A DNA stretch of 64,000 nucleotides from Symbiodinium natans (taxonomy: Eukaryota; Sar; Dinophyceae; Suessiales; Symbiodiniaceae): contig CAJNDS010002179.1 of NCBI GenBank assembly GCA_905221605.1, positions 1,169,026 to 1,233,025 of the forward strand, written 5' to 3'. The position numbers were made by a program, and so were the translations under genes. How positions within the stretch are numbered: position 1 is the first letter of the stretch; each line of letters opens with the position of its first letter. The notes under the pieces were generated by a model. The model saw only the letters and a list, made by a program, of their open reading frames with translations. It did not search any database and was not told the origin of the DNA. This document shows, piece after piece, positions 1-12,480 of this stretch.

Positions 1-1802
1 GATAGATGATGATAGATGCTAGTTTTACCTTCTAATCATCCAATGCTTAGATCACCCTGATAACAAACGGAATTGGGGGGGGGTGGGGGGTGGGAAATGG
101 AATTCAGTTTTCGCTTGTGTGTATGGTTTTTGGGAAGCGGAATCGGAGGGGGTAGGCACCCCTGAATTCCATTTCGAAGCGAGGTCCGCCCAAAACACAT
201 AAATGGAATCTAATCACGAGAGGGTCCCCCCCCACCCCGTTTCCGAGCCCCGCCAGCAGACTGCAATCAGCACGGGGCGACCCCTTGAAGATTTTATTTT
301 GCCAAGCGCACGCACAAATGCCTACGTCATCAATCGTCATCTTACGATGTCTTACATACGCCTGTACATGTGCTAAGCACACCCGGGCATTCTGGGTACC
401 GCATCCCTGCAGGCTTTGGCGGCTTCTGTAGCAGACAAAACAGCCTAAGGAAAATTTAGTGTGTGATTTTCAGGGGCCTTCCTAGAGAGGGACGCCGCCC
501 TCGGCATCTCTCCCAAGTAGGCGCTGCTGGGAATTGGGACGGGGGGAGGGGGGGACCGGGGAACGCCACTTGGCCCTCCTTTACAAGGCCCACTACTTAG
601 GGTTTAGGGTATAGGGTTTAGGGCTTATAGGGCTTAGGGTTTAGGGTTTAGCAAAAAGGGTTTAGGGTTTAGGGTGCCCTGAACCCTGAGCGCTCTGAAC
701 CGCTGAGCCCAGCTGAGCTGTAGGAGGGCCCAGAGGTCAGCGAATCCCTCCATATCCCTCCGCATGAAAGCCAGCGGGGACGTGGTACCCAGAATGCCCG
801 GCAGCCTTTGGGTCGCGTTCCTTGTGCTTAGCGCATGTATGGACATATGAAACAAGGTCAGATCGGACATGGAAATGCAGCGAGTCTGGAGACCCGCCGG
901 CCTGAACAGGCAAAAACGGATTTAAGGGGACGGGTCACCGCGCATGGTATCCCATGCTTCTATTTTTTGCTGGCATGCTCGGAAACTCCGAAATGGATTC
1001 GTGGAGGGGGTCACCCCCCATGATTCCATTTTTGCTGGCGCGCTCGGGAACGGAATCCGAGGGAGGTCCCCCCCATGAATTCGAATTCGCAAGCAAACGT
1101 GGCAGGCATGCAGAGGGGGGGGGTCAGAATGGAATGGGAGGGAACCCCTAGATAATCAGGGGTGATATGCTTAGCCCATGCCGCAGCTTGACTAGACCCC
1201 GCGCACCCTGATGACGGCTAGTCGTTCCATGTCGCGCAAGGTTCTGGTCCTTCACCGTCTTGCGTTGCAAGGCCGGATGTGCAAGGAGGCAGGGATCTGT
1301 TGTGCAAAGGTTGTGATAATGTGTTCGATTCTTACCAGTGGAATTTCGAATTTGACTGTTATTTGAAGAAGTCTTGTGGAGATTTTGGTTTTGTCCATGC
1401 CTGGTGTTGAGATTAACCCATTTGTTTTGGAGGAGTGATCAGTCAAGAATAGCAAGCGCTTAGTTTCTGAAGCCAAAGCACGCCTAGGGCTCAACTTCAG
1501 ACATTTCAGAAGGCGAAAACAGATATCTCAACATTTTTCTTGCCTTGTCTGGTTGCCCATCTGAGATGTCGGATCACGTTTAGGTTCTCTTGTGTTAGCG
1601 GATACGTTGAAGAATTCCGGCCATGGTCAGACCATTTCAGCATTGACGTCAGACGTCAGCCAGCCTCAGCCGTGTTTGCGCCGTCCAGGTTCTTTGCTCC
1701 AAAGGCCTAATTCAAAATCTGACAGAAGCCTGGCCGCACAGGTTCAGTGTTCAATAACTTTCATATGCGTTGATGTTTTTCTTCACCCTTCAAGCTCCTA
1801 AG
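1..1802. other. Gene-poor leading stretch
   Basis: No gene is called here. The stretch has short G-rich and C-rich runs and a degenerate TTTAGGG patch near 599-675. On the minus strand around 700-830 a reading frame containing LPGILGTTSPLAFMRRDM could be an isolated exon, but no flanking exons or splice sites fix it. The open frames seen elsewhere here are short and have no recognisable content. Confidence 0.4.
599..675 (+). repeat. Degenerate TTTAGGG patch
   Basis: Imperfect TTTAGGG-like units with point changes and a GCAAAAAGGG interruption. It is the first of many telomere-type patches in the window and is not a chromosome end, because ordinary sequence continues on both sides. Confidence 0.8.
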
Positions 1803-3894
1803 GAATGTATCCTTGACGGGCTCAAGTGGGAGACGATCAAGTGTGCCGGTCAGCTGCTGTGCGAATTGTTCCGGTCGAACCCAAAGTACCAGGACGCAGC
1901 CCAGCACGGATGGGAGTAGTGCTCACAGGCTGCAATTCCGATGGTTAGCTCTGCTTTTTCGACATGAGCCGGGTTCAGAAAAAGAATGTCATGTCGATGT
2001 GCACCGGACTCTTGTGGGCTTTTGGACTGCCACGCAGCAGCGTGGCTCTCGCACGTGCACAAGATCATGCCGCCCCTGCTGCTCGCAGGAAGACGTCACC
2101 AAGACACTCCATTCACTTCTGGAGTCGCACCGACGACCGCTGGTGGGGTTTGGCACATGTCAGCGTGATGTTTGCGCGGAGTTGGGGTCGTGGGGATTCA
2201 GCTGGGTGGACTGGGCCCCTTCAGGGCTGTGCCTCAGACCAGGGAGTCAACATCGATCTTGGCCAGGTGCAGCGAGTGTCACTGTCGGCGTTTTCGGCGC
2301 TGGTCGAAGAGGAGTACGCAGGCGCGGCTGTGAGAGCTTGCTGTGAAGGCCGAAGGCTGTCGTGGAAGTGGAGGAATGCGGTGCGGAGGGTAGAGGTTGC
2401 TTACTCGCTGCCCATGCTGTTGTCCCTTTTCTATCCGTATAAGTAGCGTGATTTCTCTTGTCGAGGCCCAGATTGGCCTGACCAGTTGATCCCACGGCTT
2501 TTTTCGCTGATGGATGGTCGGCGCCTCGGAAGAGGAGGCGCTTGGCAAGCAACGATTGCAGCATGCTACACAATGGCAGACACAGATCGTGCCGAAGAAC
2601 CAAGAAAACATAGCAAGCATCCTCCAAAATGTTCTAAAATCAAATCCGCGTGAAATGGGACTAGGCACTTGAGAAAGAGAGTGCATGCTTCGGTGGGGGC
2701 ACGTCATGGCACGTCCCTCTAGTTCTAATATGTCTATGGACGGCGCTGTGTGGGGTACATCGCAGTACTGCCTTATTGTTTGACATATAAATAGCTTATT
2801 CAAGCTTCAGTTGTTTAGGGGATTTTAGTGAGTCTCTCAGGTCACGACATGCGAGTGTGTCCCGCTCCTAGCGTGCGGACCGTTGGGAGGGTGTAATGGT
2901 GTAGCTGCTCGAAGCCTCTCCGCAAGATGTGGTTGGTTTTGAGTGTAAGGCTCTGACTCCTACATGTTCCTGTGCGCCTTGGTGCGGAGTTTCAGCTGCG
3001 ATGTGTCCCGGCTGCACGAGAACGACCATGTGTCCCTAGGAGAAGTGCAACGAACATAAGTATGCACGTGATTAGCAGGAAAGGTTGCTTTTTTTGCCCG
3101 GCCAAGACGAAGTTGTGGGACTTCGCGCGGGAGATGCTGGATAACCACGTGCAGGCCATTTGCAGTCCAAGAATCTCGGTCGAATCGCTGCAGCCCCCTT
3201 AAAGCACCTGGTGCAGGATGTGGACGCCTGGGCGCAGCTGGAGGCGATGTTGGGTTTAGAATGTTAAGGGTTCAGGGGTTGTGGTTTAGGGTTGGAGGGG
3301 GTTTAGGGTTTGGGGTTTGGGGTTTAGGCTTAGGGTTCAGGGTTTTGGGTTTAGGGTTCAGGAACTATACGGTGAAGAAGTAGGTCTTCGGGTGCAGGGG
3401 GGAGAGGGGAGTCTTACCACATCATCAGGCCGAGTCCGGCCGTGAAGCGTGCAGCTTCAACCCTGAAACCCACCTGCATGCTCGTGGGTCCCGCATTGTC
3501 CGACTTGCCTTGACAGCCTGAGCCTCGATGTTTTAATTAAAACATCGAGGCAGAGAGCAGCAGCATCACGGTCCTTGAAATGGCAGGTTGCCTCCGAGCG
3601 CGCTGCTCGCGGCGTGGCCCCGACGGCGGGGCCACCAAGTCCCGGAGTGGGGTTGTGTGCAGAGAGAGCGAGAGAGCCAGAGACAGAGAGAGAGAGAGGA
3701 GGAACTCCAACAAGCAGGGTCAGAACCTCGCTGCCAAACTTCACCGAGACTGGACTTGGTCTGGGCGTGCCCAGTGCGCGGGGGGCCCCCGGGCTCTTCA
3801 AGCCCCGAAGAAGAAGAAGAAGAAGAAGAAGAAGAAGAAGAAGAAGAAGAAGAAGAAGAAGAAGAAGAAGAAGAAGAAGAAGAAGAAGAAGAAG

Positions 3895-3926
<32 letters not shown>

Positions 3927-5300
3927 GAAGTAGAAGTAGAAGTAGAAGTAGAAGTAGAAGTAGAAGTAGAAGTAGAAGTAGAAGTAGAAGAAGAAGAAGA
4001 AGAAGAAGAAGAAGAAGAAGAAGAAGAAGAGGAGAGCTAGCTAGCTCTGGCTTTTTAATGCGCGAGTTGGGTTGAAGGCATCCCTCTGGTGCCCCTGGTG
4101 ACTTGATCGTGAAAAGCATGTTCTAAGGCCTCGCAGCGCATCGCGGACAGGCTTTCCTCAGCTGCACAGGGCTTTGTTTTTTTTTTTTTACTTTGGGCTA
4201 AGTTCAATGTGTAGGGTCTGGGGTATCAGCGAGGCGTATTCCCGAGACATTGATTTTGAGGTTGCACCGCTTGCCCAAGGACTCATGCCCAGGTGACCTG
4301 CAAGCACTTTGTCTTCGGGATCCTGCGCTGAGATCCTCGAACAAATCTGCGATAAAGACCTAAACCCTCAACAGATTCAAGGCTTTCGATGAAGGAAGGG
4401 CTCCCTCCTGCGCAGGCTCCACAAGCAGGCCGAGGCGGAGATCCTCCGTGCGCCAGAGGGCAGTGCCTCTCCAGCAGTCAGGAAGTTGCGTGCGCAGAAT
4501 CCGTGAAGATCCCAATTGCAAGACACGCCCAGGCAACTACACCGAGACGGCCCGAGGGGAGGTAGGCTCCTGGCGGTTATATAAAGTTATATATACATAT
4601 ATATATATAAAGTTATATAAAGTTATATAAAGTTATATATATATATATATGTATATATGTCTGAGGATCATGGACTTCGGTTCGGAGGCATGGGCGAGTC
4701 CAACTTCCCCAGCCCTTGCCTCCAAGGGGGAAGAAGTTGCGGGAAAACGCAAGATATCCCAAGAGCCAACCTGCTAAAATCTACGAGGCTCTCCATGCCT
4801 TGAGCCGATAAGCCCTGAAATGCTGAGCTCTCCAATCAGAAGTCTCAATCCTGCACAAGCCCCATCCTGGATGGACGTCCCACTGCGCCCAGTCTCTTCA
4901 GGAAGAGATGCACAAGCGTCAACCCCCAGTAGTTAGGACGCCCCTCGGGGCAAAGGGTCAAAATTTCAAGATCCGCCAGGCCGCCTTTGTGTTGAAGCTC
5001 TCCCTGGTGATGTTCCTTACCAAGCGAAGCCCCGCCTCCTGGCCGAAAAAATTACAAAAGCCCAGAAGCCATAAGCTGAGGATTCGAGATTGGGGTGCCA
5101 CGATGTCTGCGCATCATGTACCGTTTAGGGTAGAAAATATGCAAGAAAGAAGGCCCGGGTTTAGGGTTTGGGGTTTAGGGTTTCGGGTTTCAAAGGGTTT
5201 CGGGTTTTGCAAAAAGGGTTTAGGGTTTAGAAACTTGGAACCATGAGGAGCTTTGCAGAGACCTGGTGGAGCGCGGCCTCGCCGAAATGCTACTCATGTG
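1803..5300 (+). CDS. Split gene for an ARM/HEAT-like helical protein (partial exon chain)
   Basis: I do not recognise the gene. Seven small exons join in frame, each starting after AG and with G as first base: 1803-1913, 2089-2142, 2267-2329, 3217-3243, 4128-4163, 4429-4455 and 5248 to about 5298. All solved junctions are phase 0, with GA, GT or GC donors. Key strings are KCAGQLLCELFRSNPKYQ, EDVTKTLHSLLESHRRPL, VSLSAFSALVEEEYAG, DVDAWAQLE, ASQRIADRLSSA and ELCRDLVERGLAEMLLMC. These amphipathic helices, with Asn/Pro-Lys turns, resemble ARM or HEAT repeats; that is inference from pattern only. The start is not found. A 3' exon may exist near 6806-6893 (GELLRALTPQQFMAAG) before PDX1 begins at 7830. 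A missing exon between 2329 and 3217 is possible. Confidence 0.45.
3247..3360 (+). repeat. Degenerate TTTAGGG array
   Basis: Imperfect TTTAGGG/TTTGGGG/TTCAGGG units starting just after the candidate exon at 3217-3243, so they lie at the 5' end of an intron in the G-rich orientation. Confidence 0.8.
3806..4033 (+). repeat. GAA triplet tract with GAAGTA section
   Basis: About 225 bases of pure GAA units, with a middle block of alternating GAAGTA hexamers (about 3924-3990). It lies in an intron of the candidate ARM-like gene. The poly-Lys, poly-Glu, poly-Arg and poly-Leu frames it produces are artefacts. A long purine strand of this kind can form triplex DNA. Confidence 0.95.
4575..4656. repeat. 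AT dinucleotide-rich repeat
   Basis: Alternating TA runs separated by repeated AAAGTTATAT units, a simple intronic repeat. Confidence 0.85.
5157..5236 (+). repeat. Degenerate TTTAGGG patch
   Basis: TTTAGGG, TTTGGGG and TTTCGGG variants with a GCAAAAAGGG interruption. Here the G-rich patch lies about 12 bases upstream of the acceptor for the exon at 5248, an exception to the usual orientation. Confidence 0.75.
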
Positions 5301-6277
5301 CCCGGGCCCTGGCGTTTCCCTCACTTGCCCTGGCCCGGAAGCTGAGAGGTGTTGGGGCCAAGGGGTGTTAGCCCAGGGAGCCCAAAGCCCTGAATTCTTA
5401 TTCATCGGAAATTGGTTTCCCCAGGTGAGTTCAGGGCTTGAAGACACCAACGGCGTTGGGTTCTCCATAGGGTGGAACTGTCAGTCAACATACTACGTAC
5501 AACTGGAGAAGGCCCTGTTTTTGTCCGACGAAAAAAGCCGTCGAATGCGACATGACGGATCCGGCAAGCCAAAAAGTCGCGTACCCAATGGATCGCGTGT
5601 GCGATCGAAGAATGAGCTGGGCTGTCCACGGCGGGGGATAACATACCAGCCTAAGCTGGAGTGGAGACAGGCATTGGATGCAAGGCGCCCAGCAGGCCTA
5701 TCTAAGGGGCCGTTTCTTCCCGAGGCCGGAGACTTACTCTGGGGGGGGTTAGGCTTTAGGGTTCACAGGGTTTGTCGGGTTTTGAGGGTTGTTAGGGGTC
5801 AGGGGTTAGGGTTCAGGGTTGGCAGAAATGAAGGAAGAACCTCAACCAAATCGAACTGAGAATATCCGCTTGTACCCTAGAACCTTAAACCCTGTAACCT
5901 TGAAACCTCTAACGCCAACCAGGTCTCCTAGACATCGCTCGGCCATTGCGACAGGCCGGGTGTCTTTTGGGGGGAATCGTAAACCGCGCGAAGCGACCCG
6001 CGACCTTCACCTCTCAGAAAGCCATCGAAAGCCCTTCCTTCATGTAACATGCGAGTCCTGGAAGCCAGAAGCACTGAAACCTGCACGCCCCCCAAAACGA
6101 AGACAAAGAAAGCCATAGTCTCGAAGGCTGCCGCTCTGCCAGAGATCCATCACCTTCAGCTCCCTGGGCAAATTTCGCGGGGGGGATTCTTCCGAAAGCG
6201 GCTCTTGGCAACATGGTTTAGGGTTTAGGGTTTAGGTTTTAGGTAGAAGCTGGCCGGATTTGGGGGTTTCCGAATAT

Positions 6278-6352
6278 CGGGGGCTTACTATAAGGGGATC
6301 CTTATTCTTTGCGGGTCGAAATTAGGGGCCCTCCTATTTTCGTAAGCCCCTA
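6278..6352 (-). mobile_element. Short inverted-repeat element, family C, copy 1
   Basis: The ends GGGGCTTAC and GTAAGCCCC are inverted repeats. The reverse complement matches 54921-54990 along most of its length, including a shared AATTTCGA core and a GGATCCCCTTA segment. Two copies 48 kb apart suggest a MITE-like element; no coding capacity. Confidence 0.55.
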
Positions 6353-6897
6353 CTTCCCGAACCTTGGACCTGCATACCAGTTTTGGATGTGCACCCAGGC
6401 TTCTGTCCAAGCGTGCGCGGCAGATTGTCGAGGGCGTGCTGGTCAAAGGCCCCTTGGGTCGCTGTTGGTCCTTTGAAATGTGCACCCCCGAGTTTTTGTG
6501 GCTCAAGATATTGATGCGCTGCGGCTGGCTGCCTGCCTGGCTGTCTGTCTGTTTGTTGCCATTTTCTCATGCAAGCACCTGAAAGAAGATCGCGTGCATG
6601 CAGAAGCTCACTGATATCTGTCTGCTGACACATTGCGCGCCCCTGCATGTGCCCATCACATTTATTTCGTCCTTCTGGCACCGATGCCATGTCCCGAGAC
6701 GGAGAAAATTTGTAGCCGAGAGTGTACCCCCTCACGACCTGGAAGAAAAGCACGAAGCATCCTCGACTCAACTCTGATCCCTCTAGGGCCCCTGACAGTG
6801 CAGCCTCAAAGACCCCGCCGCGCGGCCGAGGAGAGCTGCTGCGTGCGCTGACGCCGCAGCAGTTCATGGCGGCCGGGACTCACGAGGCCTGGGGTAG

Positions 6898-6990
6898 AAG
6901 AAGAAAGACGACGACGAAGACGAAGACGAAGACGAAGAAGAAGAAGAAGAAGAAGAAGAAGAAGAAGAAGAAGAAGAAGAAGAAGAAGAA

Positions 6991-7022
<32 letters not shown>

Positions 7023-7036
7023 AGAAGAAGGAGAGT
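6898..7036 (+). repeat. GAA/GAC triplet tract
   Basis: GACGAA units grade into a long pure GAA run, then GAA with changes. It again has purines on the + strand, the same strand as the genes. Confidence 0.95.
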
Positions 7037-7829
7037 AATCATAAAAACAATAAGAAGAAGCAGAAGATGACGACAAGGAGGGCCACATGACCATGCGAAG
7101 GCAGAAAGGAAAGAACGCACGAAGGACGGAAATCGAAATGTAACGAAAGGGAGAAGAAAAGACAAGGAAGGGAAAGGAAAGGAAAGGAACCGAAAACAAC
7201 CCTACAGAAACAAATAAAGCATCATGAATATGAACATAGATACAGTTACCTAAAGACAAACGCTTGCGTATTATACATATCCACATAGAAGCGCACATTG
7301 TGCCGGTAACAAGCCAGAACGAACTAACATAATTCTTTGTCACAGTTCTTGTCAGGGGCGTTCATGTAACACCGCCATGATCTCGACAGCTGCCCTTAAT
7401 TCCCAGAACCATCATCGACTACTGTGTCAGGCAGCTGCTCTGCCTATGGCCATCATAGGGTTTAGGGTTCTGGGTGAATAGGAGAGTTTGCGTCAGATTG
7501 CGTAGCCTCAAAGTCCGCTGCCCAAAAGAGGGTCTGAGTGTTTTGTCAGGACTTTGCCCGTGTTCGCCTCCGCCTGCGCAGCTTGCAGCGAGGTCGAGGT
7601 GCACGGCATAAGCCAAGGTGCAAAGCACCGGCCACTCACGCGGTTCAAGGGAGGGATGAGGGTTTCGGGCTTAGGGTTTAGGGCAAGAGGGTTTTAGGAC
7701 AGCTGACAGGCCTAAGAAGTTGCAGCCGCAGGGTTTGCAAACGAAAGCTGTGTGAAAACTTCGCTCGGCAGTGTGGCTCTTTCTGGCCTTTTGCCCCCCC
7801 CCTGCGCGCTGCCTCGTTCGAACCAAAAC

Positions 7830-10800
7830 ATGGCCGAAGCCGCGCGCAATGTTGCCGAGGGTACCGACCGGGTGAAGCTGCTGGGATGCCAGAGTAGTTT
7901 AGGGTTCAGATCTAAACAAGGGGGTTCAGGGTCTGTAGGGTTCGTTTGTTTTTCTTTTGCTGGTCGGGGTTCAGATGACAGGAGTTCAGGGTACAGTACT
8001 TGTAGGAATTCGAGACAAGACAGTCTCTCGGAAACAAGCCCGAGGCCCGAGACCGCCCAAACCTTATCGCACTCCCAGGAAAGGGCTGCCGGCCATGCTC
8101 AAGGGTGGCGTCATCATGGATGTCATGAACAAGGAGTTGGGAGGGGGCGATTGTGGACAATTTTGTCGTAGTGCGTGCCTGGACCGGTTGGCAAATGGAG
8201 ACCTCGATCCTGCAGGAGCAGGCCAAAATCGCGGAGGAGGCCAGGGGCTTAGAACTTGTTAGAACTTCACAGCAGCGCGAGGTGTTGCTTGTTATGTGGG
8301 ACGGCAGCTTCTCGGCTGGCTTTTTTGGGGGTCTTTCGTGCAAGACGATGGCGTCACAACCGATCTCGCGCACTCATACGGCTTGGCTCGTACTCCTATA
8401 CTGCCGCCGAATTGCATGGTTCTTGTGTCTGTTTGTGAAGGTTCCCGCCAGAAGGGCGCCTTCCCGAGCCTCGCTACACTTGCACCCCCGAGCAGCACCC
8501 AAGCCCGTAACTTGAAACCGAAGCCTTAGCCGCAGGCCGGCGCCTGCGCCGTGATGGCCCTGGAGAGAATCCCGGCGGACTGAGGGGGCGGGCATTGGTG
8601 AGTCAGGGGTGCATGAGCAGCGCATTGGCAGTGGAGGGGGGTGGGGGTTCAGCCGCAACCTGGTGCGAAGCTCCTTTATGTGCTTTTATTCTGATGGGGC
8701 TGTTTCTGGGTACTCTCTTGACTGAGGGGGACAAGATCTGACCCTAAACTCCAAAAGAACCAAGGACCACCAAAGGGAGGGGTGCCGTGCCCTTGAAACT
8801 TGAGAAATGGCTGATCGTGTTCCTCTCTGCTCTCAGCTCTCAGCTCTGTCGGATTAGGAGGGCTTTCTTTGGATGCACCCTTTGAAGGAGAGCAGAGCTA
8901 GTTTGCGCGCTGAGCTTTAGTCGCAGCGCTTTTTTCGCCTCTGCAGCCGAACAAGTTCACATGCGCCTTCTTTCCCGACTTCTCAGGCACGGTATGTTGG
9001 GCTATAAGTTATGATGCCTACGGGCCTACAGGGTATCTACACGGTTGTTTATCCTTGCCGTTGTTGTGGCTTGTAGCGGGTATACCGTGGCCTGAAGCCG
9101 CGTGAAACCCAGCAATCAGCAATCAAGGCGACTCCCCATCTTTTTGAGCCCACGGCAATGTCTCTGCAGGACATTCGGCAGAGCAAGGGGGTGTCCCGCA
9201 TGTCAGACCCGAAGATGATCAAGGCCCCGGTTGAGAGGGTCAGTGGCTGTGCCCGACAGGGCGGAGGGGTTCCGAGGGCGGGCCAGAATTTCTTGAACTT
9301 TGATTTTGAGGGTTCTGGGAATCTGTGAAGAAACCCTGGGCCTCCGCGCAGGAGATCGTTAACTCCGTGTCCATCCCCGTGATGGCCAAGTGCCGGATTG
9401 GCCACTTTGTGGAGTCACAGGCACTCATCTTCGGAATGCGGGTGAGACCTGTCGCGTTATGCACCAAGGCCCCTGAAGTGTCCATTAACGGTAGAGGATG
9501 GGAGAGGCCCGTGCTCTTGCATTCCAGCACACGGCCTTCTGCTTCAAATGCTTCAAGCCATTCCATGCTTGGTTCATGGTGTCTAGAACAGCAGACTGAG
9601 TGACACGTCAACGTAGCAGAACTACAGGAAGGCCATGCAAGCCGGGATGCTTGTCGGCTTGTGTTGTGAAAGCTCTGTGGACAAATTGCTTTCAAGCGTG
9701 TCATGCGTTCCCGGCAGGTCCTGCAGCAGATTGGTGTGGACTGCATTGATGAGAGCGAGGTCCTGACCGTCGCGGATGAGGGCAACCATGTCAATAAGAC
9801 CAAGTTCAAGGCAGGAAGCTGGGGTCCGGGATGTTGCGGGTAGACGCCAAGACCGATCGGGAATGTGACAACCCCCCCCCCCCCCCCCCGAGCTGTTCTT
9901 TTCTTGGCCAATTGGGAGGTGCCCTTCGTGTGCGGCTGCCGCAACCTTGGCGAGGCTTTGCGCCGTGTGGCCGAGGGCGCCAGCATGATCCGCACGAAGG
10001 GCGAGGCGGGGGGTCGGAGTTCGGTAGACCATGGCCCATGTGCTGTCTCTGCAGCTCTTACGGTTATGTTCTGCCAGCGCTGCGCACGTCAAGGCCGGAA
10101 CTGGCGATGTCGTGGAGGCCGTGAGGCACATCCGGACGCTGCATAAAGAGATGCGCATGGTGCAGATGATGGACGAGGACTTCGGATCAGTGCTGGGTCA
10201 GCGAAAAGCTTTACCATGTCACAGGCATTTGCACGATGTGGTGTGGAAGGCTTGATGTCCACGTAGTCAGAGCTAGTGGCTAGTTGGCCACGGCTGCGTG
10301 ACCCTGGATCCTTTTGAGTACGGTGGTTGTCCTGATGCTGGTGAGGATGAGCTCTTTACCTACGCGAAGGAGATTGGCGCCCCCATCGATCTTGTGCCTA
10401 CAACGAACATGCTTTTTTACATTCTCATAGGTGAAGTGAACCACAAGCTCAAGAAGGAGCGAGGCAGAGGCAGCTCTACTGTTGGGTCGCTTAGGGGGTG
10501 GGGGAGTTGGGGGGGCGGGGCATCCCGAAGGCCCCTCAACCCTTAAACTCTCAAACGTGTTGTGGGTTAAAACAAAACCCCGCCCCCTCCACACCGAATA
10601 GATGAGCATAGATGAGCATGAGAAATTTCGAATCCCCCACCCTCTAAGAAGTTGGAGGCGGCTCGCTGAGGCGACTTGTAGAAAGCTGCCCAGCAATGGT
10701 TTCAAACACACTCAGCAACCTAATTACGAAGCCGCTCCGCCTCCCAGGTGCAGCACGTCAAGAAGACAGGCAAGCTCCCGGTGGTGAACTTCGCTGCTGG

Positions 10801-12480
10801 AGGTGTGGCCACACCAGCCGACGCCGCCCTGTGCCTGGGTGACCCATGAGGAAACTGAGGATTCATTACGGCTGTACTGATGCTTTACTGTGCGGTTCCT
10901 GGGGTTGTGCTACCACCGCTTTGTCTTGCATTCGCGCGGGCGAAGGTGCATGCAGCTGGGCGTGGATGGCGTCTTCGTAGGCAGCGGTGCCGCGGCCGTC
11001 AAGGAGCAAGTTTTCACATCTTCCTCAAGGGACCCTAAGCGCAGGCCCGCGCATGTCGGCCGAAGCTGCGCAAGGGTGGGTTTCGGGGATTAAGGATGGT
11101 GGAGTGTCAGAAGCCTCAACAAAAGCAGCGCCAAGGCATCTTCAAGTCGGAGGACCCTGCCAAGCGTGCCCGCGCGATTGTGAAGGCGGTGACCCACTTC
11201 AACGACCCTCAGGTCGGGAGCGGCTTCAGGGTTCAATTCCGGTTCCAATTCGAATGCTCGGACCGGCACGCAGATACTGAAGTGTCACTCGACTCGGCCA
11301 CTTGTGCAGCCTTCGGGCACGTGTACCTCTCGCGAGACTGTTCATGGTAGAGCACGAGGCCTCTGGCCAGCTGTGCTGGCCGCACAAAAGCCTGATGCCA
11401 ACAGGTCATCGCAGAGGTGTCCGAGGACATTGGCGAGGCGATGACAGGCATCTGGGATGCCCAGACTAAAGTACAGCCCGTCTGGAGGGCTTCGGAGTCT
11501 TACGTGACGGCCCGAAACCCCAACCACCTACAGAGAACCCCTTGACTTAACTCAAATGCGCTGGTCCATGAGCGGCTTTTCTTTTCTTGCTGCCGCAGTT
11601 GCCGGGGGGGGGGATGGGATCTGAAGAGTTTAGGGTTCAGGCCTTGGGGCGGAGCCTTGGGGATTTCTGTCTCAGGGTTTGGGGTTTCCGTGGGCCACAG
11701 CTACAGAAAACTCCTTCCTAGAAAAAACACAAAGCATTTCCAGGCCGGACCGGATCCTGGCATTTTTTCATTCTTAGGCCATGCTGCCTCCTTTTTCTCC
11801 CTGCAGTGCCTACTCCTTTATATCCCTCCCTGCCACCCCTGCCACCCCCAGAGAACCACCAAGTATCCCTGGAGTGCGAACCTCAGAGAAGTCCGCGGAC
11901 TCCCAGTATCCCTGGAGTGCCCACCCTCAGACAATTCCGCGGAGAGTCCCCGCAGCATCCCGAAAACGGCAGCAAGGCTCCCACATAATGTAGCTGTGTA
12001 GGATGGGGATGATCGAAGTAAGTTAATTCCATTTTGGGTTAGAAACATAATAATAAGGGTGGTGTGGTTGAATTTTTTTTGGGGAGGAACCGACCGAGGC
12101 ATCAACTGCGACGGCCTGGCCACCCGTTTCGCCGACCGGGAGGGCGGCAACATGCCCGCCGCAAAGAAGGCCCATCAGAGGGAGTCTTCATCAGTCGAAA
12201 GAGGGTTTAGGGTTTAGGGTTTAGGGTTTAGGGTTTAGGGTTTAGGGTTTAGGGTTTAGGGTATTACCCAGAGAGCCCAAGATTTCTTTAATCAAGGACT
12301 GTTCCTTGAACCCTTTAGGGATCCTTAGTCTGATTCATGGCCTGAGGCCCTGGCAAAATCTCGCCCTGCCCCAGCCGGCCCCTAACACTCTTTTGTGCGC
12401 TGCGAACTTGTTTGCTGCGTGGCAAGGCCCGCATGGAGTCCTACGGAGACCACAAGGGGCTTGCAGGTACCGCCTTCTGA
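7830..12480 (+). CDS. PDX1 (PdxS-type pyridoxal 5'-phosphate synthase subunit), tandem copy 1
   Basis: PDX1 condenses ribose 5-phosphate, [14 protein letters not shown] 3-phosphate and ammonia (from the PDX2 glutaminase) into pyridoxal 5'-phosphate. Sixteen exons splice in frame to 322 residues: 7830-7873, 8079-8133, 8216-8239, 8536-8577, 9170-9223, 9352-9420, 9718-9810, 9919-10005, 10094-10177, 10346-10393, 10748-10830, 10946-10986, 11136-11212, 11405-11447, 12099-12169 and 12427-12480 (stop TGA). Family motifs appear in order: [123 protein letters not shown] and GEAMTGI. The active-site lysines expected in the family (in MAKCRIGHF and MIRTKGE) are present. The length is slightly above the usual 290-310, with a short C-terminal tail ending [11 protein letters not shown]. 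Donors are GT, GC or GA; acceptors are AG|G. Confidence 0.96.
12205..12262 (+). repeat. Perfect (TTTAGGG)8 array
   Basis: About eight perfect units, 35 bases after the donor of the last intron of PDX1 copy 1. Confidence 0.97.
12267..12312 (+). mobile_element. Fragment of inverted-repeat family B
   Basis: Begins CCCAGAGAGCCC, like the left end of the element at 21983-22195, and continues with a TTCCTTGAACCC segment. It is probably a solo end or remnant. Confidence 0.35.

Larger units (their letters stand above)
5320..7829. other. Intronic or intergenic stretch before PDX1
   Basis: Contains short telomere-type patches (5750-5830, 6215-6241), a 75-base inverted-repeat element (6278-6352), the GAA tract at 6898-7036 and a purine-rich zone to about 7200. 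A frame around 6806-6893 with GELLRALTPQQFMAAG looks exon-like and may be the 3' part of the upstream gene. Nothing else is supported. Confidence 0.4.

Noticed and set aside
3457-4119. Poly-Leu, poly-Lys, poly-Arg and poly-Glu frames
   Set aside because: Pure products of the GAA tract. The same applies at 6864-7343 and 62956-63922.
6490-6507. Relict spliced leader (TTTTGTGGCTCAAG)
   Set aside because: Has a two-base insertion against the known leader end and no gene start nearby. The core 8-mer occurs several times by chance.
8536-8583. In-frame TGA after the ALERIPAD exon of PDX1, as a sign of a pseudogene
   Set aside because: The same stop follows the exon in copy 2 and lies in the intron once the donor is placed after the Ala codon; both copies splice cleanly.
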